DNA from: a virus
Direction: 5' to 3' (one strand)
Virus record (IMG/VR): IMGVR_UViG_3300000232_000002
Span: 28,977-59,562 of that record
DNA length: 30,586 nt
Below, one piece after another: positions 1-9,252 of this stretch (position 1 is the stretch's first letter; every line of letters begins with the position of its first letter). The notes beneath the pieces are model-generated. The model saw only the letters and a list, made by a program, of their open reading frames with translations. It was not told where the DNA came from and ran no database searches. A program made the translations under genes and the position numbers.

Positions 1-986
1 TTAACACTAAAAGGTGTTTGTTGGAAGTGATTCAATGCAGTATTGAATGTCTTCTCTACTTTTAAATCATCTCTATTTCTTATCCTAGCATCTTCTCTAT
101 TGTTGTTAGTAGTTTCTACTACTGATGGTATTGTTAGTCTATTTGCATACTTAGCTATATCTACTGAATTAGCTAATGCTGATTTACTATATACATCTCT
201 CTCCTTTAGGGATACATGAGACATCATTATGTCTTTTAATGCTTTGATATGTCTCATAGGTACTTTACCCTCTATGGGATTGAATCTAATTACATCTCCT
301 TGTAGTATACTATCTACTCTATCTCCTTTCTTATCTACTGCCATATTACTACTGTAGTTACCCTCACCTATTGAGATAATACCTGTAGTTGCTAGATTAT
401 CTAAAGCTACTCTACCAATATGCATATAGATAGATTCTACCTTATCAGCATCCATAGCTGTAGTAGTATTGATTCTAAGGTTATGGGATACTGCTATCTT
501 TCTACCTAAGGATGATACTACTCTATCTACAGGGATGTTTGGTATACCTGTATTAGCATCAATCAATAGTTCTGTATCATTTGCATTGTAGTGGTTATTC
601 TCTACAATATTAGCCTGTGAAGCAATATTAGATACTATCTCATGTAAAGCATGGATAGAGTTTAATTGTTCATCTACGGTCAAGCTAGATGTATTAAATA
701 GGCTATTAGTAGAATCCACATTGATTACATTCTTTATTCTGTTTATGATATAAGACTTCTCATATACTTCATTAGTAGCTTCTATAAGCTTACTGATTGT
801 AGCTTCTTTACTAGCAGTACTTGTATTAGGTTTTAATCCTAATAGAGTATGTACCTCATCCAATGATAATGAATCAGTGTTGTAACGTAGTACTTGTCCA
901 CCTTTTAATTCTAATTTACTTTTTACTTTAATACTCTCTAAGATGCTTCTAAACTGTTCTGCATCTAATATACAATCTTTTGCCAT
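1..986 (-). CDS. N-terminal part of a large virion protein, candidate virion RNA polymerase (truncated by window edge)
   Basis: An open frame starts at an ATG at 986-984, preceded by AAAGGAGTAAGAAT, and stays open for 328 codons to the left edge, so the gene is incomplete here. The product begins MAKDCILDAEQF. It is mostly helical, acidic/polar and has no signal peptide or membrane segment. A stretch around residues 165-215 (SSLGRKIAVSHNLRIN, then MDADKVESIYMHIGRVAL) resembles, to my eye, helical regions upstream of the catalytic core of phage virion RNA polymerases, but no catalytic motif lies within the visible part. The main argument is position: in N4 the giant virion RNA polymerase gene is the last late gene, downstream of the capsid and internal-protein genes, as here. 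It could equally be another large ejected protein. The identity is inference; the reading frame is secure. Confidence 0.6.
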   Translation of the reverse strand, partial: MAKDCILDAEQFRSILESIKVKSKLELKGGQVLRYNTDSLSLDEVHTLLGLKPNTSTASKEATISKLIEATNEVYEKSYIINRIKNVINVDSTNSLFNTSSLTVDEQLNSIHALHEIVSNIASQANIVENNHYNANDTELLIDANTGIPNIPVDRVVSSLGRKIAVSHNLRINTTTAMDADKVESIYMHIGRVALDNLATTGIISIGEGNYSSNMAVDKKGDRVDSILQGDVIRFNPIEGKVPMRHIKALKDIMMSHVSLKERDVYSKSALANSVDIAKYANRLTIPSVVETTNNNREDARIRNRDDLKVEKTFNTALNHFQQTPFSV

Positions 987-998
987 ATTCTTACTCCT

Positions 999-3890
999 TT
1001 AACATAATAGGTCTGCTAGACCTAGCTTCTTAGCTATACTCTTAATCTCTTCATCTGTTAGTAGTTCTTCAGTAGTATTGGTAGTAAATTCAAATACACC
1101 ATCTACATCTAAACTATCTAACTTCTGTTGTTGTTCTACCTCTATAGGTGCATCTATGTTAGTAGAAGCACTATTGATATACTCTTCATTACTTGTTAAT
1201 ACCATCTTCTCTAATAGAGCTTCTGCTTTACCTAGATTAGTAGTATGTCCATTATCTATAACGTGTCTTAGGAAGTCTCTAACAGTAGCTGTAGTATTAG
1301 TATCAAGCTTACTACCAATACTTAACATACTGTCTATGAATGTATCTATACCTTTTATAGTAGTATCCATATCTGGATATGCTTTATCTAGCATACCTCT
1401 GTTTACTGCATCTATATAGTTTACTAATGACTCTTCATTTATCTTACTAGTAGCTTCAATATTACCTTGAGTATCACTACCTCTTAGTTTGATACCAAAG
1501 TCTTTCTCAATCCTACTTCTATTGTTCTTTATCCTAGTTATGTACTCTATGTTTGTTTTGTTCAGTTGATACTGTTCAGTACTAATATTACTAGGGTCTA
1601 TATTAGCATCTATTAGTTCCATTAGCTTCATATCTAAATCTTTAGTATTCATGTTAGATAGAGTACTAGGTAATGTGCTTTTATTAGTATCACTGTTTAG
1701 TATTAAGTCCATAGCTTTAGTCTGTTTAAGACCTCTTTCTAGTAAGCTATTAGCTACTCTAGCTTGTGTTGCTAGACTAGATGTGAACTTATTAGTATCA
1801 TGAGTAATAGCCATATCATTATTACTTACGTTTGCATACGTTAGATATGATGCAACATTCCTTGTATCACCATCTACTGTAGCTCCTATAATCTGCATAG
1901 CATTATTGTAGAACGCTCTCTTAGATTCATTATCCTCTACTTTGTATGTTTCTGATAATCCATTAATCTGTTCTACAAATATCTCTTTATCATGTATATT
2001 AGAGAATAGAGGTGTTATTTCATCTATTTCTTCTTGAATGTTGTAATTACCCTCTTTTAGCTTAGCTATAATACCTTTGACCATTACATCAGACAATTTA
2101 CCATAGATATTGTCCTTTAGATTAATGAACTCTTCTTCATCGATATTTTCTATATACTCTTGATTTAGTCTATTGTATGCACTAGATACAGATGCTCTAC
2201 CTAAATCAGTAGTTAAATTACCGTAGTCTACATTACCCTCTTCATCCATATTGTCTCTAACATCTTGCATAGCACGAGAGTTATTGTTTAGGTTGTTTGT
2301 AAGTACTTCTTTGAGTTGTTCATTGTCTACTCTTAACCCTGTTACTTCTTCTTCTGTCATAGACTCTCTTAGTTCAGAGTTATAAGGTTTAGCTAGTTTC
2401 TCCATTAGGAATTCAGTTCCTAGATAAGTACCTCTAGCTACGTGTGGTAAACTACCCATTTGTAATCCCATACCTGTACCCATGAATCCTGCAGTAACTA
2501 CTTTCTTCATGTTCTCTTCTCTAAAGATACTACTATACTTAGGATACTTATCAGTACCATACTCATGAGTAAGTACTTCTGCTGTCTCTTGTATAATCTC
2601 TTGACTTCCCTCAATAGCACCTTTAGCTACTATACCTCCTGCTACAGTTAATGCCTTAGTAGCAAAGCTAGATATACTAGATGGTTGTAATGTCTTAACT
2701 ACATCTATATAGTCTTGTTTACCACCTACTATTCTTCTAAAGGCTACTTTATCTAAAGCTCCCATAGCTATATTGGTAACTAGTCCTGCTCCTACTTCTG
2801 CAAAGCTAACATCACCATTATCATTGTTTAAAGCTCTCTTCTCCATATCTGTATTCGTCTTAGCACTAGCCCATGCTAATAGTCCTGCATTGTTTAAAGA
2901 GATGTTCTTAACAGCATTTAGAGTCTTACTAGCAGTACTAGCTATCTCTACTGCTTTAGCACCTTTGGCTATCCAGCCTAAGCCTAAGCCTATCTCTGCT
3001 ATATCTCCACTACTACTAGCCAATACTTCATTACCTGCTACTAACCCTGTTAGTAATGCTCCTGTATAATCTCCTGTCTTATATTGATGATATATTTCAT
3101 CAGTATCAAACTGTAGATGTCTACCATCTAGTCCTACTAACTTATTAGCACCCTCACTAGTCTTTGCTTTATCAAAGAATTCATTATTACCTATAGTTAC
3201 TGCATCAGCTATTAAATCTAATAACTCACTACCTACTCTTACTCCTGATGCTTGTACTCCTTTGAATACATCAGTAGTATAATCTACTACTCCTCTACCT
3301 TGTAGTTTAGAATCTCTTAATGCTCTAATAGCTTCATTGGTTTCACCTGTTATCTCATACTTATGTTGTTGAGCTTTACGATAGAGTTCTTGTCCTATAG
3401 CATCTAGCTTATTCGTAGGTACAGCTACACCCTCTGCTATTAGTTGATTTGATATACCTCTTACTTCAGTAACAGTTCTACCGTAATCATCAAATCCAGA
3501 AGCATTACCATGTAGCATACTAGAAGTAAGACTATTGGTATCTACTAATCGTTGTAAAGCTTCTTTACCTTTCTTACCCTCATTGAGCATAGTATTGAAG
3601 TCTACACCTAGATTACTAGCTATACTTCTAGCTCTCTCATTTAGAGTAGTCTCTGCAGTATCTATACCTGCTAGTCTAAACTTAGTATCAGTCTCACTAT
3701 CATATACAGTATCCCCATCTATTACAGTAAGAGGAGTACCATTACTACGATTACCTATATCATTTAATATAGCTCTACCTTTAGCGATACTATTGTTATA
3801 TACATCCTCTAGTGTTCTAGGCTTGTTCTCCTGCATGAATGCATCTACTTGCTTCTCTGTAGCATAAGCTTGTCTATCTGCTTCATTCAT
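999..3890 (-). CDS. Large internal virion (ejection) protein with N-terminal staphylococcal-nuclease-like domain
   Basis: 963 residues. Residues about 52-160 read as a thermonuclease (SNase/TNase) fold: VIDGDT at 56-61, FRLAGIDTAE at 71-80, GKEAL at 108-112, DDYGR at 134-138 and a final helix with LIAEGVAV. By comparison with Staphylococcus nuclease, catalytic Arg35, Glu43 and Arg87 correspond to R72, E80 and R138, and metal ligands Asp21, Asp40 and Thr41 to D60, D77 and T78; all are kept, only the Pro before the Glu is Ala. There is no signal peptide. Residues about 275-500 are Ala/Gly-rich with several hydrophobic stretches, then a long polar helical C-terminus. This layout, and its place between the capsid gene and the probable virion polymerase, suggest a protein packed in the head and ejected into the cell. 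The start overlaps the upstream gene by 8 bases (GAGG site, 9-base spacing). The nuclease call is strong; the ejection role is inferred. Confidence 0.85.
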   Translation of the reverse strand: MNEADRQAYATEKQVDAFMQENKPRTLEDVYNNSIAKGRAILNDIGNRSNGTPLTVIDGDTVYDSETDTKFRLAGIDTAETTLNERARSIASNLGVDFNTMLNEGKKGKEALQRLVDTNSLTSSMLHGNASGFDDYGRTVTEVRGISNQLIAEGVAVPTNKLDAIGQELYRKAQQHKYEITGETNEAIRALRDSKLQGRGVVDYTTDVFKGVQASGVRVGSELLDLIADAVTIGNNEFFDKAKTSEGANKLVGLDGRHLQFDTDEIYHQYKTGDYTGALLTGLVAGNEVLASSSGDIAEIGLGLGWIAKGAKAVEIASTASKTLNAVKNISLNNAGLLAWASAKTNTDMEKRALNNDNGDVSFAEVGAGLVTNIAMGALDKVAFRRIVGGKQDYIDVVKTLQPSSISSFATKALTVAGGIVAKGAIEGSQEIIQETAEVLTHEYGTDKYPKYSSIFREENMKKVVTAGFMGTGMGLQMGSLPHVARGTYLGTEFLMEKLAKPYNSELRESMTEEEVTGLRVDNEQLKEVLTNNLNNNSRAMQDVRDNMDEEGNVDYGNLTTDLGRASVSSAYNRLNQEYIENIDEEEFINLKDNIYGKLSDVMVKGIIAKLKEGNYNIQEEIDEITPLFSNIHDKEIFVEQINGLSETYKVEDNESKRAFYNNAMQIIGATVDGDTRNVASYLTYANVSNNDMAITHDTNKFTSSLATQARVANSLLERGLKQTKAMDLILNSDTNKSTLPSTLSNMNTKDLDMKLMELIDANIDPSNISTEQYQLNKTNIEYITRIKNNRSRIEKDFGIKLRGSDTQGNIEATSKINEESLVNYIDAVNRGMLDKAYPDMDTTIKGIDTFIDSMLSIGSKLDTNTTATVRDFLRHVIDNGHTTNLGKAEALLEKMVLTSNEEYINSASTNIDAPIEVEQQQKLDSLDVDGVFEFTTNTTEELLTDEEIKSIAKKLGLADLLC

Positions 3891-5361
3891 TAGAGTTTAC
3901 CTCATCTAGTAGTGTATCTTTATCTATACCATACTTAGCAAAACTATCCTCTATAACCTTTTGTGTATATGGTGGTTTTATATTAAGCTTCAATAGCTTA
4001 TTACTAACAGTTGCAGATACATTAGCTAATTGAATATCATCACTTCTGTCTATATTGAATACTTTAGATACAGCAACATTGAGTGCTATAGAGTTACTAG
4101 AAGCTATTCTATTGTTCTGTACTCTCTGTTCTTTACTCTTTGTTTTCTGTTCTTCATTCTTTAACTCAAGATTAGCAGTAGCTGTAATAGCATCTAATTC
4201 AGCTTTATTCTTTGCTAATGCTTTATCACTAAGTTTCTCATATTCAGTAAACAGTTTATTGAATGTCTTCTCATCATCTACTTTCATTAGTTCATCATAC
4301 ATCTTAGCAAGTTTCTCTTTATCAGTAGTAGGTTTATTTACCTTTGTGGTTGATAGCTCTTTACGATAGTCTACAGCTACCTTTTTAGCGTTGTTTACCT
4401 TATCTAAGGTATCAGCACCTATACTCTTCTGATTAGCTGTATAATCGCTATTTAACTGCTTTAAATACATACCATTCTCTTGTATCTTAGCTGTAAGTAG
4501 TTCTATCTCTTTAGGGTCTTTAGAATGAGCAATCTGTTTACCTATTGCAACATTCTCCTTAGTCTTAACAATACTATTAGCTTTATAGGTATTCTCTAGT
4601 TCTTTAAGACTATTAGCTTTATCACTATCTATAGTAGCAAGTTCCTTAGTTAAATTACCATCTACTATTTTAGAGATTGTCTTACTACTATACTTTGGAG
4701 TTATCGTAGTACCTACTGCTTGTTTAATCTCCATAACTTCAGTATTTGCATTTTCCTCTTCTTTGAGATTCTTAAGGTCTAATGCTCTACCCTCTAAAGC
4801 CATTTGTAGTTTAGTATTTGATAAGTCAGTATTTGCATCTCTATATTTTCTTTGACTATCAGTATCTAAACTTCTAAGTTGAGTATTGATAGCTCTATCT
4901 TCAATTTGACTACCTACATTAGCTTCATTTAAGCTCATACGTCTATTATTCATATCAATAGTATTAGCTCCAATAGCACTGTTAAGTTGATGGGTTTCTC
5001 TTCTCATATCTTGATTATCATCTAAGTAACCTACAGTCTTTTCAAGACTCTTAGCTCTTTGAATATTTAAATCAGTATTAGCTCTTAATCCCTCTAAGGT
5101 TATACTAGCTTTAGCAAATCTATCATGGTCGTAGTTATCAAACTTAGGTACTACATCCCCACTTACTATAGCTTCTAGCATCTTACCTGTATTCTCATCT
5201 CTCTCAAACTTGAACTTCTTTTGAGCTGTTAGTAATTTATCATCAAGATATATACTAGTAGGCTTAGCAATCTTCATGAGAGAGTTATTGAACTGTTCAG
5301 TTTCTGGAGCTAATGACCTAGTCTGTTGGAAGTGTGCATTATAGCTTACAGGTGATGCCAT
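3883..5361 (-). CDS. Coiled-coil internal virion protein (hypothetical)
   Basis: 492 residues, very rich in Lys, Glu, Asp, Asn and Leu, with long heptad-like stretches between about residues 60 and 430 (for example the region of KELENTYKANS) and no hydrophobic membrane segment or Cys-rich site. I recognise no enzymatic motif. It is preceded by AGGAGATACTACA at its ATG and overlaps the start of the nuclease-containing gene by 8 bases, which suggests coupled translation. Long coiled-coil proteins in this position, beside the membrane-segment proteins and before the candidate virion polymerase, are typical of podovirus internal core/ejection proteins. The role is inferred from position and composition only. 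Confidence 0.75.
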   Translation of the reverse strand: MASPVSYNAHFQQTRSLAPETEQFNNSLMKIAKPTSIYLDDKLLTAQKKFKFERDENTGKMLEAIVSGDVVPKFDNYDHDRFAKASITLEGLRANTDLNIQRAKSLEKTVGYLDDNQDMRRETHQLNSAIGANTIDMNNRRMSLNEANVGSQIEDRAINTQLRSLDTDSQRKYRDANTDLSNTKLQMALEGRALDLKNLKEEENANTEVMEIKQAVGTTITPKYSSKTISKIVDGNLTKELATIDSDKANSLKELENTYKANSIVKTKENVAIGKQIAHSKDPKEIELLTAKIQENGMYLKQLNSDYTANQKSIGADTLDKVNNAKKVAVDYRKELSTTKVNKPTTDKEKLAKMYDELMKVDDEKTFNKLFTEYEKLSDKALAKNKAELDAITATANLELKNEEQKTKSKEQRVQNNRIASSNSIALNVAVSKVFNIDRSDDIQLANVSATVSNKLLKLNIKPPYTQKVIEDSFAKYGIDKDTLLDEVNSNE

Positions 5362-5372
5362 TGTAGTATCTC

Positions 5373-5738
5373 CTATAAGCTTCTAGCGTGGTATTTCTTC
5401 TTATACTCATCACTATTTTGCATAGCAGAAATCTCTTCATCAGACTTACCTGATGCTTTCATTCTTCCTCCCATGATTCTATCAACATCAAAGTCATATG
5501 CTTTCTTAGCATTAGTACTGTTAATAATGTTACTAGCTCTAGCTTGAGCATTATTGCGTTTAGCTTCACTAAGTGATTGCCAATTAGTATATGCACCAAT
5601 AGCACTTAGTGCAGTGTTAACTACAGGCATAAATGCTCCTTTTTGTTCAATACCTGTATTCTTATCTACAGAACCAAACCAATTGAAGTCATCATCATCT
5701 CTCTTCTTGTATTTGTTAAATACATCATACTCACTCAT
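5373..5738 (-). CDS. Small hypothetical virion-module protein
   Basis: 121 residues, no family recognised. The N-terminus is polar and Asp-rich (YKKRDDDDFNWFG). A short, moderately hydrophobic Ala-rich helix (NTALSAIGAYTNW, about residues 40-52) follows, then a basic C-terminus ending KKKYHARSL. It has a clear AAGGATATAAG ribosome site, lies one base after the stop of the 689-residue gene and 11 bases before the coiled-coil gene, so it belongs to the same transcript. A short protein with one amphipathic helix among ejection proteins could be a minor core protein. The function is unknown. Confidence 0.7.
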   Translation of the reverse strand: MSEYDVFNKYKKRDDDDFNWFGSVDKNTGIEQKGAFMPVVNTALSAIGAYTNWQSLSEAKRNNAQARASNIINSTNAKKAYDFDVDRIMGGRMKASGKSDEEISAMQNSDEYKKKYHARSL

Positions 5739-5739
5739 C

Positions 5740-7809
5740 TTATATCCTTGTTAGTAAATTTACGTCTAAACTAGCTTCTATAGCTTTCTCTGTAAGCTCT
5801 ATAGGGCTAGTAGACATAAGTATTCTAGCATAAAACTCATTAGGTGATTCAATTGGAGTGTACTTAGCTACTATGTCTACTATCAGACTACTATCAGATT
5901 CATTGAATCCTTGTTGGGTATTTAGCTCATTGATGTATTCCATATACTCTGTATACTGTTTATGCATATCTGCATTGTCTTCTAATATCTTAACCATATC
6001 AACGTCTACTGTTGTATTAATATAGGTATTCACAGCGTTTACTATATGTAGAGCTGTATCTAGTGTACTAAGATTAGAGAAATCTACATTACCTGCATAC
6101 ATACCCACTACTACCAATGCTACTACTGCTATTACCCTTAGAAATGCATTATCTGTATGCTGAAATACCCACTTAATAGCATAGCTTATTGCTACAGATA
6201 TTATTATAGTTTCTGCAACTGCTATGATAGCAACAGATATAGGAGTACCTGCACCTAGTGTACTTATCTCAAATGCTATTGCTACTGCATATAAAGTTAT
6301 CTGTACTATAGTACCAAATGCTCCTGTTTCATACCAATGAATATATGTATCCTTATAGTACAGTACTACCATATGCATACTAAGGTCTATTAGATTGTAT
6401 CTCTCACTAAATCCCATCTTACTTAGGATAGCTTCTTCAAAGAATGGTAGACATATACTACCTTTGGTTTGAGTACCAAATGCTATATCAGCTACACTAT
6501 ATGTGGAAGAATGAGATTTATCTCCTTTCTGTACGTTCTGTATTGTTTTAAGTGATGAGACTCTATATGACTGTGTATGGTTTGGATATACTATACTATA
6601 CTCTAAGAAGTAATCATCTACAGGTAGGTATATAGTATCCCCATATACCTCATCAATGACAGTTATAAGCTTAGTACGAATATCAGCTATTTTATCTACA
6701 TAATAGATATTATCTGATTTATCATAGTATCCTATCTTTCTAACAAACGTAGGATTACTATAGTCAAGTGGAGTACCATTACCAATATGAACATACTCAA
6801 TATCCATTTGATGTACTGCACTAATTCTACTAATAGCTTCATTGGTACTGCTCATTAACTGTTCTTGTATTATGGATGAGTTTATTTTACCTATTCTATC
6901 AGTAATAGCACTAGTTCTATAATCTCGGTATAGCTTCTCTATTGTGTAGAATATAGCCTTATTGATAAGAGGTACATCTCTTTCTATGTTTAAACCAAAG
7001 TTAATGAAGATGTCATCAGAGTTAGCTAGTGTTTCAGCCATACTATTATCTTCATCATTGTTGGTATCTGTAAACTGATTAGCTATACTGTTATATATTC
7101 TTCTACCTAGGATGTCTTTAGACGTTGTATATATGGTATGTTCCTTAGTACCTTTAGCACTACCTTTTATCATAGAACCGTCTAATTTAATAGGTATACT
7201 AGGATATGTATATTCCCTATTGAGTATCTCTATATCTGATTGTTGTGTATGTATTTCATCTAGTCTATTTTCAGTATATAGAATACCTAAAGTACTAGTA
7301 GTATCAGTTATAGGTATTTTAACGTACAGAATACCTCCATAGTCCTCATAAACTACATACCAATAGGTAGAGTCATATGTACCAATTAAAGCTATAAAAT
7401 CCAATCCTTGAGGTGATTCTAGTGTGAATTCTGTACCCGTATAGTGATACATATAATCAGCATATTGGTTAGATAGATATGTCTGTAAAGGGTCAGTATA
7501 TGTATCAGTGACATAACTACTTAGAGTATTTCTAAATTGAGGATTATCTAAGGATTTACGATATAGGTCTTTAGATAGTCTAGTTTTACCTTTTAGTATG
7601 TCTTCTCTAACTTGAGTACTTATAGACTTACCACTATACATTTTGATTGTATTGAAGACTGTAAGTGGACTATTTAAAGAGGTTTCCTTACCTAGTGGTA
7701 ATGATGGGTATGTAGTATGTCCTACTGTTATGACGTGTTCTCCATGTATACCTAATACATCAGATATATCATTGAAGATTCTATCTCTACGTCTAGTCCA
7801 CCAACTCAT
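5740..7809 (-). CDS. Internal virion protein with central membrane-segment cluster
   Basis: 689 residues. The first about 490 residues are soluble and mixed alpha/beta, beginning MSWWTRRRDRIFNDI with a basic N-terminus. Residues about 495-567 hold three or so strongly hydrophobic segments (around GTIVQITLYAVAIAFEI, ISVAIIAVAETIIISVAI and IAVVALVVVGMYAG). A polar helical tail of about 120 residues follows. There is no signal peptide. Proteins of this build in podoviruses are usually packed in the head and inserted in the cell envelope during DNA entry, which would fit its neighbours. The gene starts 2 bases after the upstream stop; its ribosome site is weak (GGTATCTAACA), so it probably depends on coupling with the upstream gene. 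The exact role is inferred. Confidence 0.75.
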   Translation of the reverse strand: MSWWTRRRDRIFNDISDVLGIHGEHVITVGHTTYPSLPLGKETSLNSPLTVFNTIKMYSGKSISTQVREDILKGKTRLSKDLYRKSLDNPQFRNTLSSYVTDTYTDPLQTYLSNQYADYMYHYTGTEFTLESPQGLDFIALIGTYDSTYWYVVYEDYGGILYVKIPITDTTSTLGILYTENRLDEIHTQQSDIEILNREYTYPSIPIKLDGSMIKGSAKGTKEHTIYTTSKDILGRRIYNSIANQFTDTNNDEDNSMAETLANSDDIFINFGLNIERDVPLINKAIFYTIEKLYRDYRTSAITDRIGKINSSIIQEQLMSSTNEAISRISAVHQMDIEYVHIGNGTPLDYSNPTFVRKIGYYDKSDNIYYVDKIADIRTKLITVIDEVYGDTIYLPVDDYFLEYSIVYPNHTQSYRVSSLKTIQNVQKGDKSHSSTYSVADIAFGTQTKGSICLPFFEEAILSKMGFSERYNLIDLSMHMVVLYYKDTYIHWYETGAFGTIVQITLYAVAIAFEISTLGAGTPISVAIIAVAETIIISVAISYAIKWVFQHTDNAFLRVIAVVALVVVGMYAGNVDFSNLSTLDTALHIVNAVNTYINTTVDVDMVKILEDNADMHKQYTEYMEYINELNTQQGFNESDSSLIVDIVAKYTPIESPNEFYARILMSTSPIELTEKAIEASLDVNLLTRI

Positions 7810-7811
7810 TG

Positions 7812-8585
7812 TTAGATACCACTACCCATACCACTAACTGCATTATTAACAGTAGTCATTAGGTTACTTACCTGATATGATGCATCTACTTCTTCTACTG
7901 CAGTAATAGTCCAAATATCAGTTAGAGTAGATAGTACATCTACTTTTGACTTATGTACAATACCCTCTTTCTGTGTATTGAATAAAGCTGTTTGAGCAAT
8001 TCTTAGATTATCAGATATAGTCTTAGAAGCTCTATCTTTAATTCCATTCAATTGTAGTTGGTTTATATTCTCTACACCTAAGTCTTTTTGAGTAATGTTG
8101 AGGTTATCTACAATAACCTTAGATGCTCTATCTTTCTCTCCGTTCAATTGCATTTGTCTTATATTCTCTATACCTGTAGCTACTTGTACTGATGTTAGGT
8201 TACGTTCAAGAACTACTTTATCTATTTGAGCTTGAGCAGATACTCTAGCTATTTCTGCTTGAACATTATTGTTTACTGCTGTATGCATTCCTAATGAGAA
8301 CTGTACAGATGATGTTAATAATGGATTCATAGACTCAATAAGTACCTTAGATACTACTTCACTATCTATGAGGTTATCATCTTTCATCTTTAGTAGTTTA
8401 TTTTCTAATACACATAGTAGATTATCAAATACTTCTGCTACTCTAGTACCACTATCGTACCTAATGAATTTTTGAGTATCTGGTTCTATATATCCGAATT
8501 GTTCTTGTGTTGTGTTTCCTATGGTAGGAGTAGGTATATTACAACCTACGTTACATAGTTCTGGAGTAGTTACTTCTGCTATCAT
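7812..8585 (-). CDS. Hypothetical virion protein with two 32-residue helical repeats
   Basis: 257 residues, no family recognised. The middle contains two tandem 32-residue units at residues 130-161 and 162-193, both built as helix - NI.Q.QLNG - KDRASK - I..DN, and a partial third unit from 194. The C-terminus is Gly/Ser-rich (SGMGSGI). The N-terminus has three Cys within about 60 residues. The repeats suggest a rod or helical bundle, as in internal or neck proteins. The ATG follows GATGAGGTATTATAGTC. An extended -10 sequence lies about 30 bases upstream, so this gene may also have its own promoter. The function is not known. Confidence 0.7.
   Translation of the reverse strand: MIAEVTTPELCNVGCNIPTPTIGNTTQEQFGYIEPDTQKFIRYDSGTRVAEVFDNLLCVLENKLLKMKDDNLIDSEVVSKVLIESMNPLLTSSVQFSLGMHTAVNNNVQAEIARVSAQAQIDKVVLERNLTSVQVATGIENIRQMQLNGEKDRASKVIVDNLNITQKDLGVENINQLQLNGIKDRASKTISDNLRIAQTALFNTQKEGIVHKSKVDVLSTLTDIWTITAVEEVDASYQVSNLMTTVNNAVSGMGSGI
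8007..8198 (-). repeat. Two tandem 96-bp coding repeats
   Basis: Inside the 257-residue protein gene, bases 8198-8103 and 8102-8007 encode two adjacent 32-residue units sharing QLNG and KDRASK at the same positions. The units have diverged at both DNA and protein level, so this is an old duplication rather than a recent expansion. Confidence 0.75.
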
Positions 8586-8615
8586 GACTATAATACCTCA
8601 TCTGTTTTTAGAGAT

Positions 8616-8624
8616 ATTATAGCA
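8616..8624 (-). promoter_or_regulatory. Extended -10 promoter candidate (TGCTATAAT)
   Basis: In the 50-base gap upstream of the 257-residue gene the minus strand reads TGCTATAAT, a perfect extended -10. No -35 match is found 16-18 bases upstream, which would fall in the end of the previous gene. A tandem TCTAATC TCTAATC lies just upstream of it. The site may boost expression of the internal-protein genes. Its activity is unproven. Confidence 0.35.
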
Positions 8625-8635
8625 TAGATTAGAGA

Positions 8636-9238
8636 TTAGAGTTCTTCTAGTGGATTTAGTCTATTTGTAGCTCTTTGTTCTTTAGCTAATTCTTTGAGTT
8701 CTAAAACAGTTAAAGGAGGTAATACAAGTACATTATAGTGTTCAGCTTGAACAGTACGTGTAGATTTAATTACTCCTGTTTGAGCATCTCTAATAGGTAC
8801 ACTCTTAGCATACTTCTCATTTCTTAGGAATTCTACCATTGGTGCTGTAACATGAGTAATGACGTTAAATTTTATAAGTCTTGTTGGTGGTCTTACTCTA
8901 CCATTTGCTATAGTCAATGGCATACATGAAAGCTGTGTTTGATTAGGGTTTAAATTAGTAATCTTAACTCTAATTAGTCTACTCATCTTCTCTTCTGTAG
9001 TTAATAAATCTAAATCTTCATTTGCATATGGGTCTTCTGTTAATATAGTATTCTTGAGTAGTTTTAAGTTAATACTCTCCTGTCTTGCTACTGCCTCTCT
9101 AACCTCTTTAAAGCTCTTACCAACAATATTTACCTGTAAGTCTTTAGCATATGTTCTAATAGTGTTCCAATCCATTGCTTCAATATGGTCAGGGATTACT
9201 ATACTGTTTTCTACCAATTCGTTATCTTGTTCTTTCAT
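8636..9238 (-). CDS. Hypothetical head-module protein downstream of the major capsid gene
   Basis: 200 residues, no confident family. Residues about 23-52 (MDWNTIRTYAKDL, then GKSFKEVREAV) look like a short helix-extended-helix unit of the SAP/HeH type, which is often used for nucleic-acid or protein contacts; this is a weak resemblance. Residues 75-175 appear beta-rich, and the C-terminus is a charged helix (LELKELAKEQRATNRL). It follows the capsid gene after a stem-loop and uses an AAAAGGAATTAAG ribosome site. By position it might be a capsid-associated or head-completion protein. Confidence 0.7.
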   Translation of the reverse strand: MKEQDNELVENSIVIPDHIEAMDWNTIRTYAKDLQVNIVGKSFKEVREAVARQESINLKLLKNTILTEDPYANEDLDLLTTEEKMSRLIRVKITNLNPNQTQLSCMPLTIANGRVRPPTRLIKFNVITHVTAPMVEFLRNEKYAKSVPIRDAQTGVIKSTRTVQAEHYNVLVLPPLTVLELKELAKEQRATNRLNPLEEL

Positions 9239-9252
9239 CTTAATTCCTTTTG

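Noticed and set aside
8586-8635. tRNA or small RNA gene in the gap before the 257-residue gene
   Set aside because: The 50-base gap is too short for a tRNA and shows no cloverleaf pairing.
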